From: Nymphaea colorata | Lineage: Eukaryota > Streptophyta > Magnoliopsida > Nymphaeales > Nymphaeaceae | Direction: 5' to 3' | Length of the DNA stretch: 64,000 nucleotides | Assembly: GCF_008831285.2 (NCBI RefSeq) | Contig: NC_045139.1 | Location: 19,422,892 to 19,486,891 of the forward strand | Shown here: piece by piece, positions 23,801 to 36,289 of the stretch | Numbering within the stretch: position 1 is the first letter of the stretch | How the letters are laid out: each line of letters starts with the position of its first letter | Notes under the pieces: generated by a model | Database searches by the model: none | The model's input: only the letters and a program-made list of their open reading frames with translations | Told to the model about the DNA's origin: nothing | Program-made: the position numbers and the translations under genes

Positions 23801-25900
23801 AAGCAGAGTTTTCACATTCACGCAGATACCTGCTGATGCCATGAAGAACAATGCTTATGGTATTGCATGCCATGGCATAAATAGAACTTACAACTGATGC
23901 TAATTATGGTGCAAATGAAAACATACTCAGCCTACCTTTTTATTTCCTTCAACGAAGGAGTCAATTCTTGTAGGTATTGGCCAAATTCCAATACATAAGA
24001 AGGCAGCCTTTTACTTCCTGGTGCTACTCTTCAATTCATTTGGGAAATGATCAAAATCGACCATATTCTGTTTGAGCCTGAAATGAAAAAGCTTGTTTGG
24101 ATGGAGAAGGATGAAATGATGTGATCTTCAGCCTCATTACACATTCCCTATCATTTGACCACGTCAAACCATGCTTTGGATGACCATTAACCCAAAGCAC
24201 TAACATTGTGGTAATAAAAGTACTAAAAGGCAGCTGGAAAGAGAGCTTCCCATGTATACTCTAAGAGATAGAAATAGCAACTGGCTCTTGGCTCACATAG
24301 CTTTTCTATAAGCTGTTGTGTATCTGGTGCCCCTTAAGGTGTCCAGGCATCTTTAAGTAATTTTATATTGTTCAGAGATGAGGACTTCCTTCAGTGATGT
24401 CACAGGTTAGAGAAAAACAAACGGCTGTTGAGGAAGTAATATGGCTTTATTAATTTTTCTTTTATTCTTCACACATCAAAGGGATAACATAGCTTGTGAT
24501 AGTATGCTGATGAGATCTTGTAGAACTGCCTTGATGCTTTGATCGTTGTAAGTATTACTCCCACCTTCCCTCCACACCTCCCCACTCCACCCCCCCCAAC
24601 AAAAAAAAAAAACCAAAAAACAAAAGAAAAAAACTCTCCTCTTCCCCTAACTTCCATAGTCTAAGTCTACACAGTTACATAATACAAAAAATTCTCCAAG
24701 AGTAGTTTTTTTAATTTTATTTTATTTTAGGAAAATAAATTGCCATCAGAGAAAATGATAATATGAGAAAGATTAAACGGAGCCAGGACAATACATAAAC
24801 TAAAGTAAAAACATGACAGTGAAAGATACAAGAAAAATCAGTGTTTTAAAACTCAGCCAGTCAATTAGTCGACTCGGTTGAATCAGCTCAACTCGGCCTC
24901 CTACCTGGTGAATCCAGTAGAAGGGCTCATTTATGATTAAATCTCGGCTTGACTCAGCCAAAACTCAGTTTGAATCAGCCATAACTCATTTGACTCTTCA
25001 CAGATTGGCGACAAACTTTGTATTTTGCAATAAAAAAAGTAATTGTAGGCCAATTACTTATTTTTTCATGAATCTTCTAACCAATTGGAATACAAAAATA
25101 TAGACTTATTCTTCATTTATTAAGCTTGCCTATTGCAAATGAAAAATAAAGCTGCTTAAGATTTGTATTATGTGAAAGCAAATATCAATCAGTTATTACT
25201 GAATGTTGGACTGATTCATTCTAAGCTATGCATGTAATCAAGTCATTCTACACTCTACAGCCTTTGTACATTTAAATCATAGCCACAAATGTCGCGATAT
25301 TTACGATAAAAACAAGAAAAACAAAAAAAGGCAAAATACCAGGATATTTTCACAATACTGCCAAAAAATATATATCGCGTTTTTATTGCAATAAGAAACT
25401 CGATTTTATCACGATAAAAACATGATTTTATCACATTTTTTGTCGCTATTTAAACCTGTGCTTAAACAGGGGCATGCTTAACATAATTTTTAATATGAAT
25501 TTAGGTGATCCAGTTTTTGTCCTTGACCTAACTGGTCTGGGATATAAACGTTCTTTTACATACATACATACATACCATGTTATTTTTCTCATATTATAAC
25601 ATTATCTTAGTAACCTTATTACAAGAAGAGTGATATATCTGTTTTACATGTTGATGAAATCCTGTTGACTAAATTATAAGCTCATTCATAGGCATTGATA
25701 ATCGGTCACTCATTTTGTGCTTAGCAGTCAAGCTGTCCCCTTCTTTTTGCATCTCTATGGTGCAAGCCTGCCACATGAACTCACCTAGAAGAGCACCACA
25801 CCCATGTCAATATGTTTGAACATAGATGAGGAACGGGACACAACTTGAATGCCAATATGATAGTTGATAACTTTTGTTTATTAATTTATACTATATTATA

Positions 25901-25970
<70 letters not shown>

Positions 25971-28900
25971 CACACACACACACATATACATATTTCTACA
26001 TTAAAAAAAAAAAACCTTGAGGACAGGTTCTGTAAGATGGTTTTACGAATTAACCTTTCTTTAACTGACGTTGATGAAAAGTTGTAACTTCAAGCTGCCA
26101 ATACTTACATAAAAGTATTTTTCTGAAAATGACAACACTAAGAGTAAATCTATTAATTTTAAGAAATATTCATGTGTTTACAGGTCCACATTTGAGATGG
26201 TGAGAAGCAGGCACCTATGTCATTAGAAAATACCTTAAAAATTTATCACGCCTAACACAATCCATAACTTAAATCATAGATTCATAGACTATCAATGAGT
26301 TATTTCTAAAATTAAAAAATGGAAATCTTACTACAATTTCAAGATGATGTCCTTTTTTGTTGTTCTCTTGTGTCAATTATCTCGCAAACAATTTGCATAG
26401 ACCGGCCTAGATGCTAAGCTAGCCAAGATCAACACTTGATTCAGGGTTTTTGCCCCAGCAGACAACTGCCCATAACTTGATTGCGATTACTAAACAAGCA
26501 TAAGCTACACAACAGAGACCAGTTATTATGGTCAAACAAGAAACTTGATGGATGTAAAAACGAAATAACGACATAGCTCCCATATTAGAGAAGCCATCAC
26601 TTTCACCTTCTCCCATCTGAAGCAAAACGTTTCTTCTTATTCAGTTTATTTAGCACCAGATTGTTGTCTTTTTCCTTATGAGACAGCAACCTCAGTACGT
26701 CCAATTATTATGCAACTTTATGAGGAGCCACAATCCTACTCTAAACAACACAGAACACATATCTCATCCTTAGAAACAAAGACATCATGAGAGAAAGCTT
26801 ATTCAATTAGGAAGCAAAAGAGTTACATACAAACAATATCTCTAACAGAGATCACACACGAAAAAACATTTTAGGAATGGATATCAAGATACAAGGAGCT
26901 TCTATTGAACTACAACCGGAAAGTTTTCCAATATGATTGCCTGCAAAACTCTAACCACAAAAGGTTGATGTGTTACATTAATGCATTACATGTTCTTAAT
27001 GACACGAGGCTTTTATGTTAGTTAAATTGATCTACTGATTAGTTTTTTCTTTTGTGACTATGTAATTTTTGTACGTGTATCAGTTACTGAGGTCAAACTG
27101 CAGCAGTTGGCTAAGTTTTCTAATCAGGTGGACGGACCTACTCCTGCTCTATTAATTCAAAGTAACCCGAGTATCTCTTCCACTAGTGAGAACCCATGTG
27201 TTTTTAGTTAGTTTAGCTACGATTTTCTTGTACGCTCTTCATGCTGATTATGGAAGTAAGTTGGACTAAGTGAAAGGGGATATTTTGGCAACTAAAACAT
27301 TTAAGAAATAGACTCTCATCCATCTATCTAAATGAGCCACCTATCGAATCATTGCAATTGATGTCACATCCCGAAGAGAGGAAGAGTTCTTCGGGAAATA
27401 GAACTTTACAAACCCGATACAGAATCAAACTTATTTAAATGCTCCAGCTATTCTATATTTCCTTAAAAAAGAAGCTCAACCCATGGGAACTGTTCATAAT
27501 ATTTCAAAAAAAACAGAGGTATTTAAGGAACTTCGAGTGACTTGGCTCTGCTCAAAGTGAACAGTGAACCTTCTGCTAGGAGCTTAGGAAGAAAATAGGG
27601 ATAAGAGGAAACCAAACTGTTGGTATTGATGAAGAAATACCATTCCAACAAACTTTGATTTGTGCCATGCAGGAGTAGCATGGAAGCAAAAGAAAATTAC
27701 ATGCTTATTAAGCAAAAAGAAGCAAGGTTGAGAGTAGATCTAACACCATTTCCAGAATGAAGGGAGGTATTTATGGTCCATCAAACCCAAGGTCATCTAG
27801 ATCTATTGATTCTCAGATCGTGACCTTAAATTTCATAACTTGAACTCTTGGAGGAGGTGATCCATCTTACTTGCTTCACACAGAAAAATTATCGATGCAT
27901 GCATTGACCTAAATGAATGGTGATCTAGAGCACCTTTTAACTTTGGAAGGAACGACTATTCCGATACGAAATTCAGCCCTATGTTTCAAGGCAAGATCTC
28001 TTATTTGTTTCAAATGAGTGGATTGGTCCTATAAAATAGGAAAATCTAGTGACTTCCATCACTAAACTTGGGCAAAGTTGTACCTCAGGAGACCATTAAT
28101 CTGAATTCATGAGTTTGGCAACAATAAAATGGATGATCAAATTCTTTCAAAATTAGAGGTTCTATGATTCCATCTATCATTGAACAGATGGCCTTCACTT
28201 GTAATCTTTGAACCTCTATAACAAATACTCTCACATTTGCAATTGTCAGGAAAAGGTTGGAAAAAATGAAAGTAAAGGTCGGTTGATGTCTGGATTGCAT
28301 CTATGATCCATAGATAGCTCATAACACCCGAAGAATATATAAAGAGGTGAGACTAGCCAGCAAAATACCCATACATCTATCTGGATGGATTAAGTTTACG
28401 AACTTCAAGTTGAAGGAAGTCAAGAGTTGGATAACTTGGGCGCATCTATTGGCATAATCTGGCAGAAGTATGCCTGGCTGCAGCTTGCCAATCAAAAGGG
28501 GAAAGCAGAAAAAAGGACACAAGGCACAACGGTTCACGTCTTACATTTATAGAATATAAATAGAGGAGGCATCATTGATTATACCATGATTACCATGAAA
28601 AGCTTCGTCCATCTCACGTGTGCAAATTGCTAAATTTTCATTGGATGATTCAGGGACAACTTAGTCCACAGTCACAGAAGAAGACCCCAGCATACAAAAC
28701 GGATCAAATATGAAAGAAACATCACTCCTTGGTCGACTCAATGAGACTGAGTTAGTTATTCATCCTTTATGCAATTTCTCTAGAAGATTAACCGTGGAGG
28801 TGTAATATTTTGGCTAACCCAGGCTCCTAAAATTCGTCTCGTAATACCACGTGACTGCAAGTGTCTTCAGTTAGTTCCGCAACTCCTTCTCCACTCTCCA

Positions 28901-29823
28901 GTATGCTACGTCCCCACTACTAATCAAGCTAAATGAAACTGCAAGCAAGGGTTGAAATAATGTGGCTCCTCTCGAGATAAACCTAAAATCTTCGTCCAAA
29001 CGAAGACCCTGCTGGTTCTATAGAATGATTAAGCCGATTAAGACAGAAACAATGAGAACTCATTCCTTCGCCGTCTATATATTGCCGCAGACAATCACGA
29101 TAATGGAATAGACCGTCAATCAGAAATACCCACAATGGCACAGGAGAACCAAATTGATCAAGACAAAAGAAAACGCGAGAAAACCAGGTAAACCTGAGAG
29201 TCTTCCATCTCCAGATCGGTGGAATTGGGCGCCGTATCTCCGTCGCCTTTGTTCCCTTCGGTAGAATTCCCGTCGTTCTGCCTTGTTTCTTCATCAACCT
29301 CCGATGAAGCCTCTTTCTTCTGTTCCTCCTCCTCCAATGCAACAATCTACAAGACGAAAAAGGGAATTGATTCAACGTGCCCATCACCAGGGCATGAGAG
29401 AGAGTAGAGAGAGAGAGAAGGAGAAAGAAGAAGAAGAAATGGGGATCATACCGGAATATAACGGAATTTCCGGCGGGGAGGCTCCTCGGAGGGCGTGGGA
29501 GAAGAATCGTCCTTGTTCCCGTTGCTCGCGGTGGCCGTGCCATTGGCGGTGGCGCCATTGCTGGAGGCGGTCGCGGGGGTCCATTTGTAAAGAAGGAGGT
29601 GTGAGGAAGAGGAGGCGGAGGTAGAGGAGTTATGGAGGGAGGAGGAAGGTGGGTTGTGGCCGTGATTGTGGTTGTTGCTACTGCTGTTGTTGTTGTTGGC
29701 GGCGGAGGGAGGGGATATCTCCACCCACTGCTTCTTCCACTTCCTGACCGGGCCGCTGAACACCGTCGTCGACACGTATCGTGTGGACGACCGCCCCAGC
29801 CGCGTGCTACCCGCCCCCTCCAT
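20815..29823 (-). CDS. Plant-specific protein with conserved GPVRKWKK block and EAR-like tail, three exons
   Basis: Exons on the minus strand: 29823-29452, 29346-29194 and 20949-20815, all phase 0, giving 219 residues. The start is the ATG at 29823, after a (GA)-rich leader. The conserved N-terminal block [15 protein letters not shown] lies at residues 20-34, then an Asn/Ser/His low-complexity stretch, LLLYKWTP at 76-83, and [10 protein letters not shown] at 115-124 joining IVALEEEEQ across the exon 1/2 junction. Exon 2 is acidic. Exon 3 carries LDLNLGL at 191-197, which fits the LxLxL EAR repression motif. I recall plant proteins with this architecture described only as uncharacterised; I know no biochemical function. 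The basic RKWKK block and EAR motif suggest, but do not show, a nuclear role. Intron 2 is 8.2 kb; an extra small exon inside it cannot be excluded. Confidence 0.85.
25895..25990. repeat. Compound microsatellite (TA)n-(GA)n-(CA)n
   Basis: About 55 bases of TA dinucleotides with one CA interruption are followed by ten GA and about eight CA units. It lies in intron 2 of the plant-specific gene. Confidence 0.95.
27330..27536 (+). pseudogene. rps16: Decayed chloroplast rps16 exon 2 in a nuclear intron (NUPT)
   Basis: The plus strand reads [14 protein letters not shown] from 27342, then an in-frame TAG, then [20 protein letters not shown] and [14 protein letters not shown]. This is the second exon of plastid ribosomal protein S16, which follows a long group II intron in chloroplasts. 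The bases just before (AAATGAGCCACC) look like the old intron-exon junction. Exon 1 (MVKLRLKRCG in the family) is absent. The internal stop and several substitutions show it is older than the ndhE fragment. It lies antisense to the host gene. Confidence 0.88.
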
Positions 29824-30505
29824 CTCACACTCTCTCTCCCTCCCTCCCTCCTTCTTCTTCTTCTCACTCCAGAGGGGAAAGTTCAGGCTCCTTCCGCCTG
29901 AGGTTGGGTATAGTCCATCGGCTGGTTCGACCCAGAACCTTTCGGGTCGACCCTTTTCATCGCTGCTTGTTTGATATGTATAATCCAACTTTTTTAACGT
30001 CGAAATATGATTGGAGTGTGTTTGAGAAGGAACAAATTGTGTCTGAGATACATGTTTGCTTCTGATGTTTTCCTTTCATTAGATCCAAGAATGCAACACT
30101 GGACATAATCAAGCCATGTTTATTAGAAAAGAACATAATGTCCTTATATATAACATATGCTCTTATAGAATATGTTCTAACAATATGGTGTACTTACCAA
30201 ATGCCCTTTTTGATTACGAGCAATAGTGACGAAAACTAAGAGACTCTAATAAGCAAGTAGGCGAACCCAACTCCGGCTAGATTTGATTCTCAGGCTTAGG
30301 TTAGAGCAAGATTAGATCAGTTAAAAATTCAAGTCTCAGTATTTTAAAATTATAAGATCTATTGGACGTGGAGATTTCACACTCGTTCAACATAAAATTT
30401 CAATATTCGAGACACAACGCACCGCTCAAGCCAAAAGACCCACGAGACAGAGACAAAGAGAGAACATATCTACTAGCAGCATGAAAAAATAGGTGTGCAT
30501 TTTGA

Positions 30506-30715
30506 AGGGGCGTTTAATTTTTCCTGATCTAGAATTATAATGATTTGAGAATCATAGATTTAATATTAGGCTTTCTCTTAAGTGTAGATCTTAGGTCTGG
30601 CCTAAATGAACCATGAATTTTGCCATGCATATTTTATTATATTAGCAAAAACATGTCTCATCATATCCATATTAGATACTATGAAATTCAAATCTAATGT
30701 AATCAAACGCCTTCT
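30506..30715. mobile_element. MITE-like element, 210 bp
   Basis: The left end AGGGGCGTTTAATTTT and right end TAATCAAACGCCTTCT are imperfect inverted complements around an AT-rich core. No transposase is present. A clean target duplication was not found. The ends resemble those at 60535-60797. Confidence 0.5.
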
Positions 30716-31753
30716 GTTGACAAAAGGTAAAAAAACAGAAAGGAAACCATTTTATAGGTAAGAATTTCTTTTTTTTTGTTTTTATTAGTCAACGATGATA
30801 CAAGTACAAAAGTCAAATAAGACTGTTCTAACTGACGATCAAATCAAGGCTGACTTGTGAATAATCCTTGGTATCGGGCCTAATACCCGACAGGCACCCG
30901 CTACTGCCCGATAGGCCCGTAACTCATGCCCAAAAAAATCAGCCTGTGCTGACCCGATAGGCTCGATTCTATCTGTTTTATTTTTTAATATTATTTTATT
31001 TAATAATAAGACATATTCTATTATTAAAAATATATTTTATATTTAAATTTTGTTATTTTATATTTAAAATAATATTTTTTTATCTTAACAGGGCCTGGCC
31101 CAGCCCAAGCTAGAATGTCAGGTCTTAGGCCATGCTCGGACTTGATTTTCGGGTGTCAGGCCATCCTGGGCAATGCCCAGACCTAACTTTAAATCCATGC
31201 TGCTGTTAAATCTACTTTTTAAGGAAGCAGTGGGTTTCAATGGCATGGATCTAAATTATTCGAGATCTTTGGCTATCAAACACAAAGATCCGTGGCTATC
31301 AAACACAACCTTACTTCTTCTTGTTTCATACTTATCCAAAAATTTGATGGGCATGTGAACACTTCCATTTAAGCGACTTTTTAAATATTACTCATAAATT
31401 AACAGTTCATATTTAGTTGGTAATTTGAGAAGTTCCTTGTTCTTCCACAAGAACAAAAAGGTATTGAACAACAACATCACATGAGACTTTTATACCGTAA
31501 GAAACTGTTTGCATGGGGATATCATTGCACCAAGTTTTTATCCGTTGCCTTACGTTAAGAATAAGACGATTATTAATTAATGAATGCATAATGATCAAAC
31601 AGGGTTTTCTAGCTCTCATGGGCCCCTAAAAATAGTGGCCATATCTCACAATTCTTTTACAAGCTAGCTATGTCGCAGGGACACTTGGAGCTTGATTGCT
31701 ATGTCTTTCAATACACATCAAACAAAATAGTACACCTGAATAAATTCTTTTAA

Positions 31754-31870
31754 GGGGCCTTTTGGAAACAGTAAGATTATGTTCCAAAAAATCGGTTATA
31801 TTCATTCGACACTTTAAAATGCATGCCATGAATCAGTTAATATATTGTTACTGTTTCCAAACAGCCTCAG
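31754..31870. mobile_element. Small MITE-like element with TTTGGAAACAGTAA termini
   Basis: The left end reads GGGGCCTTTTGGAAACAGTA and the right end, inverted, GAGGCTGTTTGGAAACAGTA. Fourteen terminal bases (TTTGGAAACAGTAA) match exactly. The element is only about 117 bp and has no coding capacity. No obvious target duplication. Confidence 0.6.
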
Positions 31871-32176
31871 GAAAAGGAGCATTGTATTATTCTTGAAATA
31901 TACATTCTTATATAAAAAACTACTTCAAGAGCAACGTGCTGATTACATATCATGTCTAATATTTTGATCGTTGAATTTATAAACGATGTATCTATAATCA
32001 CATAATGTCTCAGAACAAAAATATGCATGATTTTTAGATCATACATTTCAATAGCATGTGTTTCAAACTTAAACATAATGCTTTTTAGTAAATGCCTTCA
32101 CAGACATGCAAACAGGGAAGCTTTTAAGACTCTCGACACAAGTTTTTGCATTTCTTAAATGTCCACCGGTCGTATG

Positions 32177-32218
32177 GTTTACCATGCATGGAATTCATAG
32201 AGAACAACGGTACGACCT

Positions 32219-32251
<33 letters not shown>

Positions 32252-32282
32252 GTTTACCATGCATGGAATGCATAGAGAACAA
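32177..32282. repeat. 31-bp direct repeat flanking a (CA)n(TA)n tract
   Basis: A 31-base segment beginning GTTTACCATGCATGGAAT occurs at 32177-32207 and 32252-32282 with one mismatch. Between them lie CA and TA dinucleotides. Confidence 0.85.
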
Positions 32283-33426
32283 AGGTAAGAGAGTGTTCAA
32301 AATACCACACCCCGTGTCCTGTTTCCAGTACCATGTGAAGTATAAGTAGATTGGGCAAGAGACACTAGCAATCAAAGGTTGGTGATTATAAGAATTTGGT
32401 TGGCCAGACTGAGAATGAAGTCAGGCCATGTACGAAGCTCTTCTGATCAGTAGACTCTTCGTTGTAATGTTCAGCACAAACCCCAATGGAGAAAAGAGAA
32501 AACTAAATATGTTGGCACAAAGATTTCAAGAAACAAAAAAGAGAAAAAATACAAGGAATTAATGAAGGTGCAGCATGCAGTAAGGAAGGTCTTACGAGGC
32601 TCATAAATTTTGGTCTGAATGCCTTCCTTGGTAGTGTCTTGATCATATTACGCCTTACAGAGAATCTTAAATCACGAGCCTCATTAATATATTATTTTGG
32701 CAACACAAAATTTTATTGTCTTTTTCAAATTCAATGATGCAATTTTAGTTCGTCTTTTGCTCTTTTCCCCTGATCAGTTATTTCATGTAGGTGGCAGGAT
32801 TCGGGAGTCGTCCTGTAAAGCTGAACATCAGAGAACGAATATTGCAGTTGGCTGCGTGTTTGAAAAATCAAACAAAGGGATGCCTTTTTCCTGTATGGCG
32901 AACATAGTGAGATGTATGTATAGGTTATCGAGCAAGAGCAGCATTTCACATAATGAATACCTAACAAAAGGGCTAAAGCTCACACCTTTCCCCGTCCCCT
33001 CAAGATATCAAGCAGCTTGTTTTTGGTGCTTCGGAGCACAGCTACTATGTTTTAACTTGTATATTGATATTTTCCATATTAAAATACAGGAAGTTGATGT
33101 ATCAAAAATTTGAAACAAAAACTGACTGCCTAATAGCCACACTCCGTTCATTTTGCCAACCCCTTAAAAATTACTTACATAATAATCAATTTATTTGCAC
33201 AAACAAATTTAAGGGCAATGTAGTTAATCATCTTAAAGGCATTCCAACTTCTTTGAATGAGGAGAGAAACAATTGATTTGTCTGAAGCATCTTTACCCAT
33301 CCCCATTTTGACCGTTCATTGATTAAAAACGTCAGGTACTCTTTGCATTGCCTATGGAAGATTTTTCCTGTTGCAAATATGTAGACCTCATGTCTCCTAA
33401 ACTATAGACAATCTTCATTTGAAGAG

Positions 33427-33765
33427 TTTTTTTTTTTTTTTCTTTAAACTTTGTGATACCCAGTCCGGGAGACTTTACAACTTTGCCCGTGGTGTAAAAC
33501 CTCATACAATGGCTCTCTACACCAAGCCTTGAAATTCTTTGAATTGCAAGGAGATGAGAATCTCCAGACGTCCGATAGTTCTCTTCTTGTCCCCGGGCAA
33601 ATTGGTGAACAGCTCGGGCTTCCTAATAGAGTAGAGCAAGTTTTCCCTTCTTCTTCTGTAAGTATTTGAAAGACTTTGTTTTGTTTTGTACAAAGGATTG
33701 ACACCCACAAGAATCAAACTAGCAACTGGCCTTCTGCTAACTCGCTAACCTGTCCAACGACCCCA
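33427..33765 (-). mobile_element. Candidate tRNA-derived SINE
   Basis: On the minus strand a head containing GGTTAGCGAGTTAGCAGAAG (33731-33750) resembles a polymerase III A box, and AGTTTGATTCT (33710-33720) resembles a B box at the usual spacing of about 30 bases. A body of about 270 bases follows, ending in a 15-base A run at 33441-33427. Head, spacing, length and A-tail fit a plant SINE. Flanking duplications are not clear. Bases 33444-33717 are open in two frames, which I take as chance. Confidence 0.6.
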
Positions 33766-35651
33766 AACCCCTTGAGGCAACTTCAGATCAGTTTCATGGC
33801 TAGATACGTTTAGGTAAAGTGATGATCACTAGCTGGATGGTTGGCCTCACAATGGTTGAAAGAAAGAAGGCTCATTTGCAAGATTTGTTAGATAGGAACT
33901 ATTCCATCAACCATTAGTGTGACCGAATGCCTTTAATATGAGACTAAAAGTGATTTGAGCTCCTAAAACTCAAGATCCCCAAGATTTCAGATCCATGGTT
34001 TTCATCATAAAATTAAAGTTTTTCTTCTAAAGATGCATCGTAAATTTTTTTTAACCTTGCATACATCATTAATTGATGCATCTGAAGCCAGTCCTTTCTC
34101 TGGCTATCGATCCATCATTTAAGAGATAACAAGGATCTTGAATTTATGGCTTGATAATACAAAGTTCGACAAAACCATAAATTTTAAATGGGTCCCATGA
34201 TAGATCTGAGATCCATAATAATCAGACACCCCATTTAGAGTGGTTTTGAATTCTTGAATAACCTTCACCTACACATAAAGGTTGTCGGGAGGTGGGTGCA
34301 AACATATGCGCTAATCCATGTCTTGAATGATTTCTTCCTTCTCACAGTGAAAAAGAAAAACTTTCCTAGATTTTCAATCGAAACAAACGGACTGGAAAAT
34401 TTATGAACTTTTTTGAGTTAGACAAATAGAAAAGCTGTTCCACACGGCAAGATCTACAAATTTATGCTTTTGAATCTACATTCAAAAGCGAGATTCCTTT
34501 TTTTTTCTAACAATTTCAAGAAAGTCAAAGAAAAGTACTACCAAATGTAAATGATGCGTACTACCTTCGAACTGAAGTGTTCCTGGTCCTTTTGCTTTTT
34601 CCCCTTTCAAATTCAACCTTGAGGACACGCCTACCATCACCAACTCTTGCGTGTCAAAACTCAAATCTTCGTTCCTTTAACCAAAAAGCTACGCCCTTCC
34701 TTCCCCATAAATATTGCTCACCTAAATCCTTGACTATTTATTGTCAAGTTTTATTAAATCTTATCAAAATTCAAATACTAGCATACAAAGAGGCAGATAG
34801 GGTCCTGTAAGCATATTTCAATACCTTTTGTTCTCAGACTCACATACTACGCTTCATCCAAATATGTGGTTGCGGTTTTTCTTGTATAAATTTAATGTAA
34901 ACAATGGTCTCAGTGGGCGTAATATAGCTGGTCAACAGAGGTCCTGCAAAAAGGCACAACTTTAGTTTGATTCTTGTTGGGTGTTATTTTTTTGAACTAT
35001 AAATGATGGGATCACAACACTCTAGTTGACAGATATATAGTGTCACATCCATATACCAATGCAACTCATGACCCTAAGGATAGAGAGAATGAGAAGGAAG
35101 GAGGCTTTCGGACCTCTTTTCCAAGTGCTTCTGCTCACCTGAAACTAAATAGGAAAGTTAAGTACCCTTATTTCCATTTGCCTCAGATTCTGGAAGTGTA
35201 TAAGAGTTTGTTGGGAAGACTGCGTAGGGTATTCATAGATGCTGGATGAGCAGAAGCCACCAAGAAGAGAGCGTGAGCCTCTCCTTCTCCTTGCATACAT
35301 TGCTTGGAGCGGTATAGAAGTTTGATGGGAAGACAGTGTACCATCAACTTGGTATTGGGCTAGTTCACTGTAGTTCAGGAGATAAAGTTTTGAATGGTTT
35401 ATAACCAGATTTTGTGAACCCATAAAGCCAAAATGGTTGTTCTTGAAACCCCTTAGAAATTCGATTTACAGTAAAATCGGTTCCAAATAGTGGATAGCAC
35501 AGTTACCCATCCTTTCATAAGCTAACCCGGTGCAAACTGGATTTACATAATTTTTACCTTGGATCACTTGCTTACTCATGAGTCATGTCTTGGCATATTC
35601 TCTTGCACCATTTATGAAGCAAGCTCATATTGTTCATGAATGATGAGCTTT

Positions 35652-35700
<49 letters not shown>
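35652..35700. repeat. Compound microsatellite (TA)n-(GA)n
   Basis: TA dinucleotides followed by GA dinucleotides, about 600 bases upstream of the MIR171 hairpin. Confidence 0.9.
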
Positions 35701-36289
35701 TCGTTAATGGGATAGCAATAACTCCCCAGAAACAGTGGTGTGCGGTTCTTGGGAGGGGCAAAGGGCGTGTGTGCAACTGCAACGGTTCGGTGATGGAAAC
35801 GTAGAGAAAGAGGAGGAGGAGGAGAAGGAGCAAAGGAATATTGTGGGATGTGTTTCCGTTTTAATGGCTCTGCCAACTCCTCCTGCTTTCTTTCTCCAAA
35901 TTTAATGCTCTCCCTCTCTCACTCTCTCTCCTCAACCCTCTACTTAAGTTCACCACCACTGAAGGACATTCCCTCCCATCGACCACAGCACTCTCCGGCT
36001 CAAGTCCCAACTAGGAGAGCCTTCCCTGTTCCTTCCTTCAACTCCCCATCTTCCTTTCTTCTTCTTCCTTGCTTCCCATCTTCCCTTTCGCATCCTTCTG
36101 CGAAATATCTCATGCTTCATTTTGATCTCTGGGTATGCAGTCCTCATTCTTTGAAGCTGGTGATGCCGATTCGTTTACTTATATATGGGTCCTTTTAATT
36201 TCTAGTATTGTGGTTGGGGAGATCACGATCTCTTTATTGATGCGAATGTTGTAATAATAATCATATGTTGATCATAGATGCATGGTGAT

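Larger units (their letters stand above)
20950..29193. other. Large intron 2 of the plant-specific gene
   Basis: It contains a decayed chloroplast rps16 exon (27330-27536), a TA/GA/CA microsatellite (25895-25990), a T/C-rich patch near 24560-24650, and repeated words such as GGCTTGACTCAGCC around 24850-25000. At 25285-25440 the words CGCGATATTTACGATAAAAA and TTTTATCACGATAAAAA recur, probably an old dispersed repeat. Around 21900-22200 a GCCTAGGTGGGCC/CAGGCCAGGC-rich repeat flanks AT-rich DNA. No further coding exon was recognised. Confidence 0.55.
29824..36289. other. Repeat-rich intergenic region up to the MIR171 hairpin
   Basis: Bases 29824-30000 are the leader and promoter of the minus-strand gene. 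MITE-like elements lie at 30506-30715 and 31754-31870, a SINE candidate at 33427-33765, and a microsatellite-centred duplication at 32177-32282. Bases 30860-31180 contain repeated CCCGA/GGGCC words around an AT-rich core, a typical degenerate plant repeat. A TA/GA microsatellite is at 35652-35700. From about 35850 to 36150 the plus strand is very CT-rich, plausibly the promoter or 5' end of the primary miR171 transcript. Confidence 0.55.

Noticed and set aside
28983..29867. Open minus-strand frame of 294 codons, Arg/Pro-rich
   Set aside because: It is an alternate frame over exons 1-2 and intron 1 of the plant-specific gene. The conserved GPVRKWKK and LLLYKWTP blocks are in the other frame, with proper splice sites.
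32697..33113. Open frame of 138 codons
   Set aside because: It starts at TTG, not ATG, and has no family features; likely chance in intergenic DNA.
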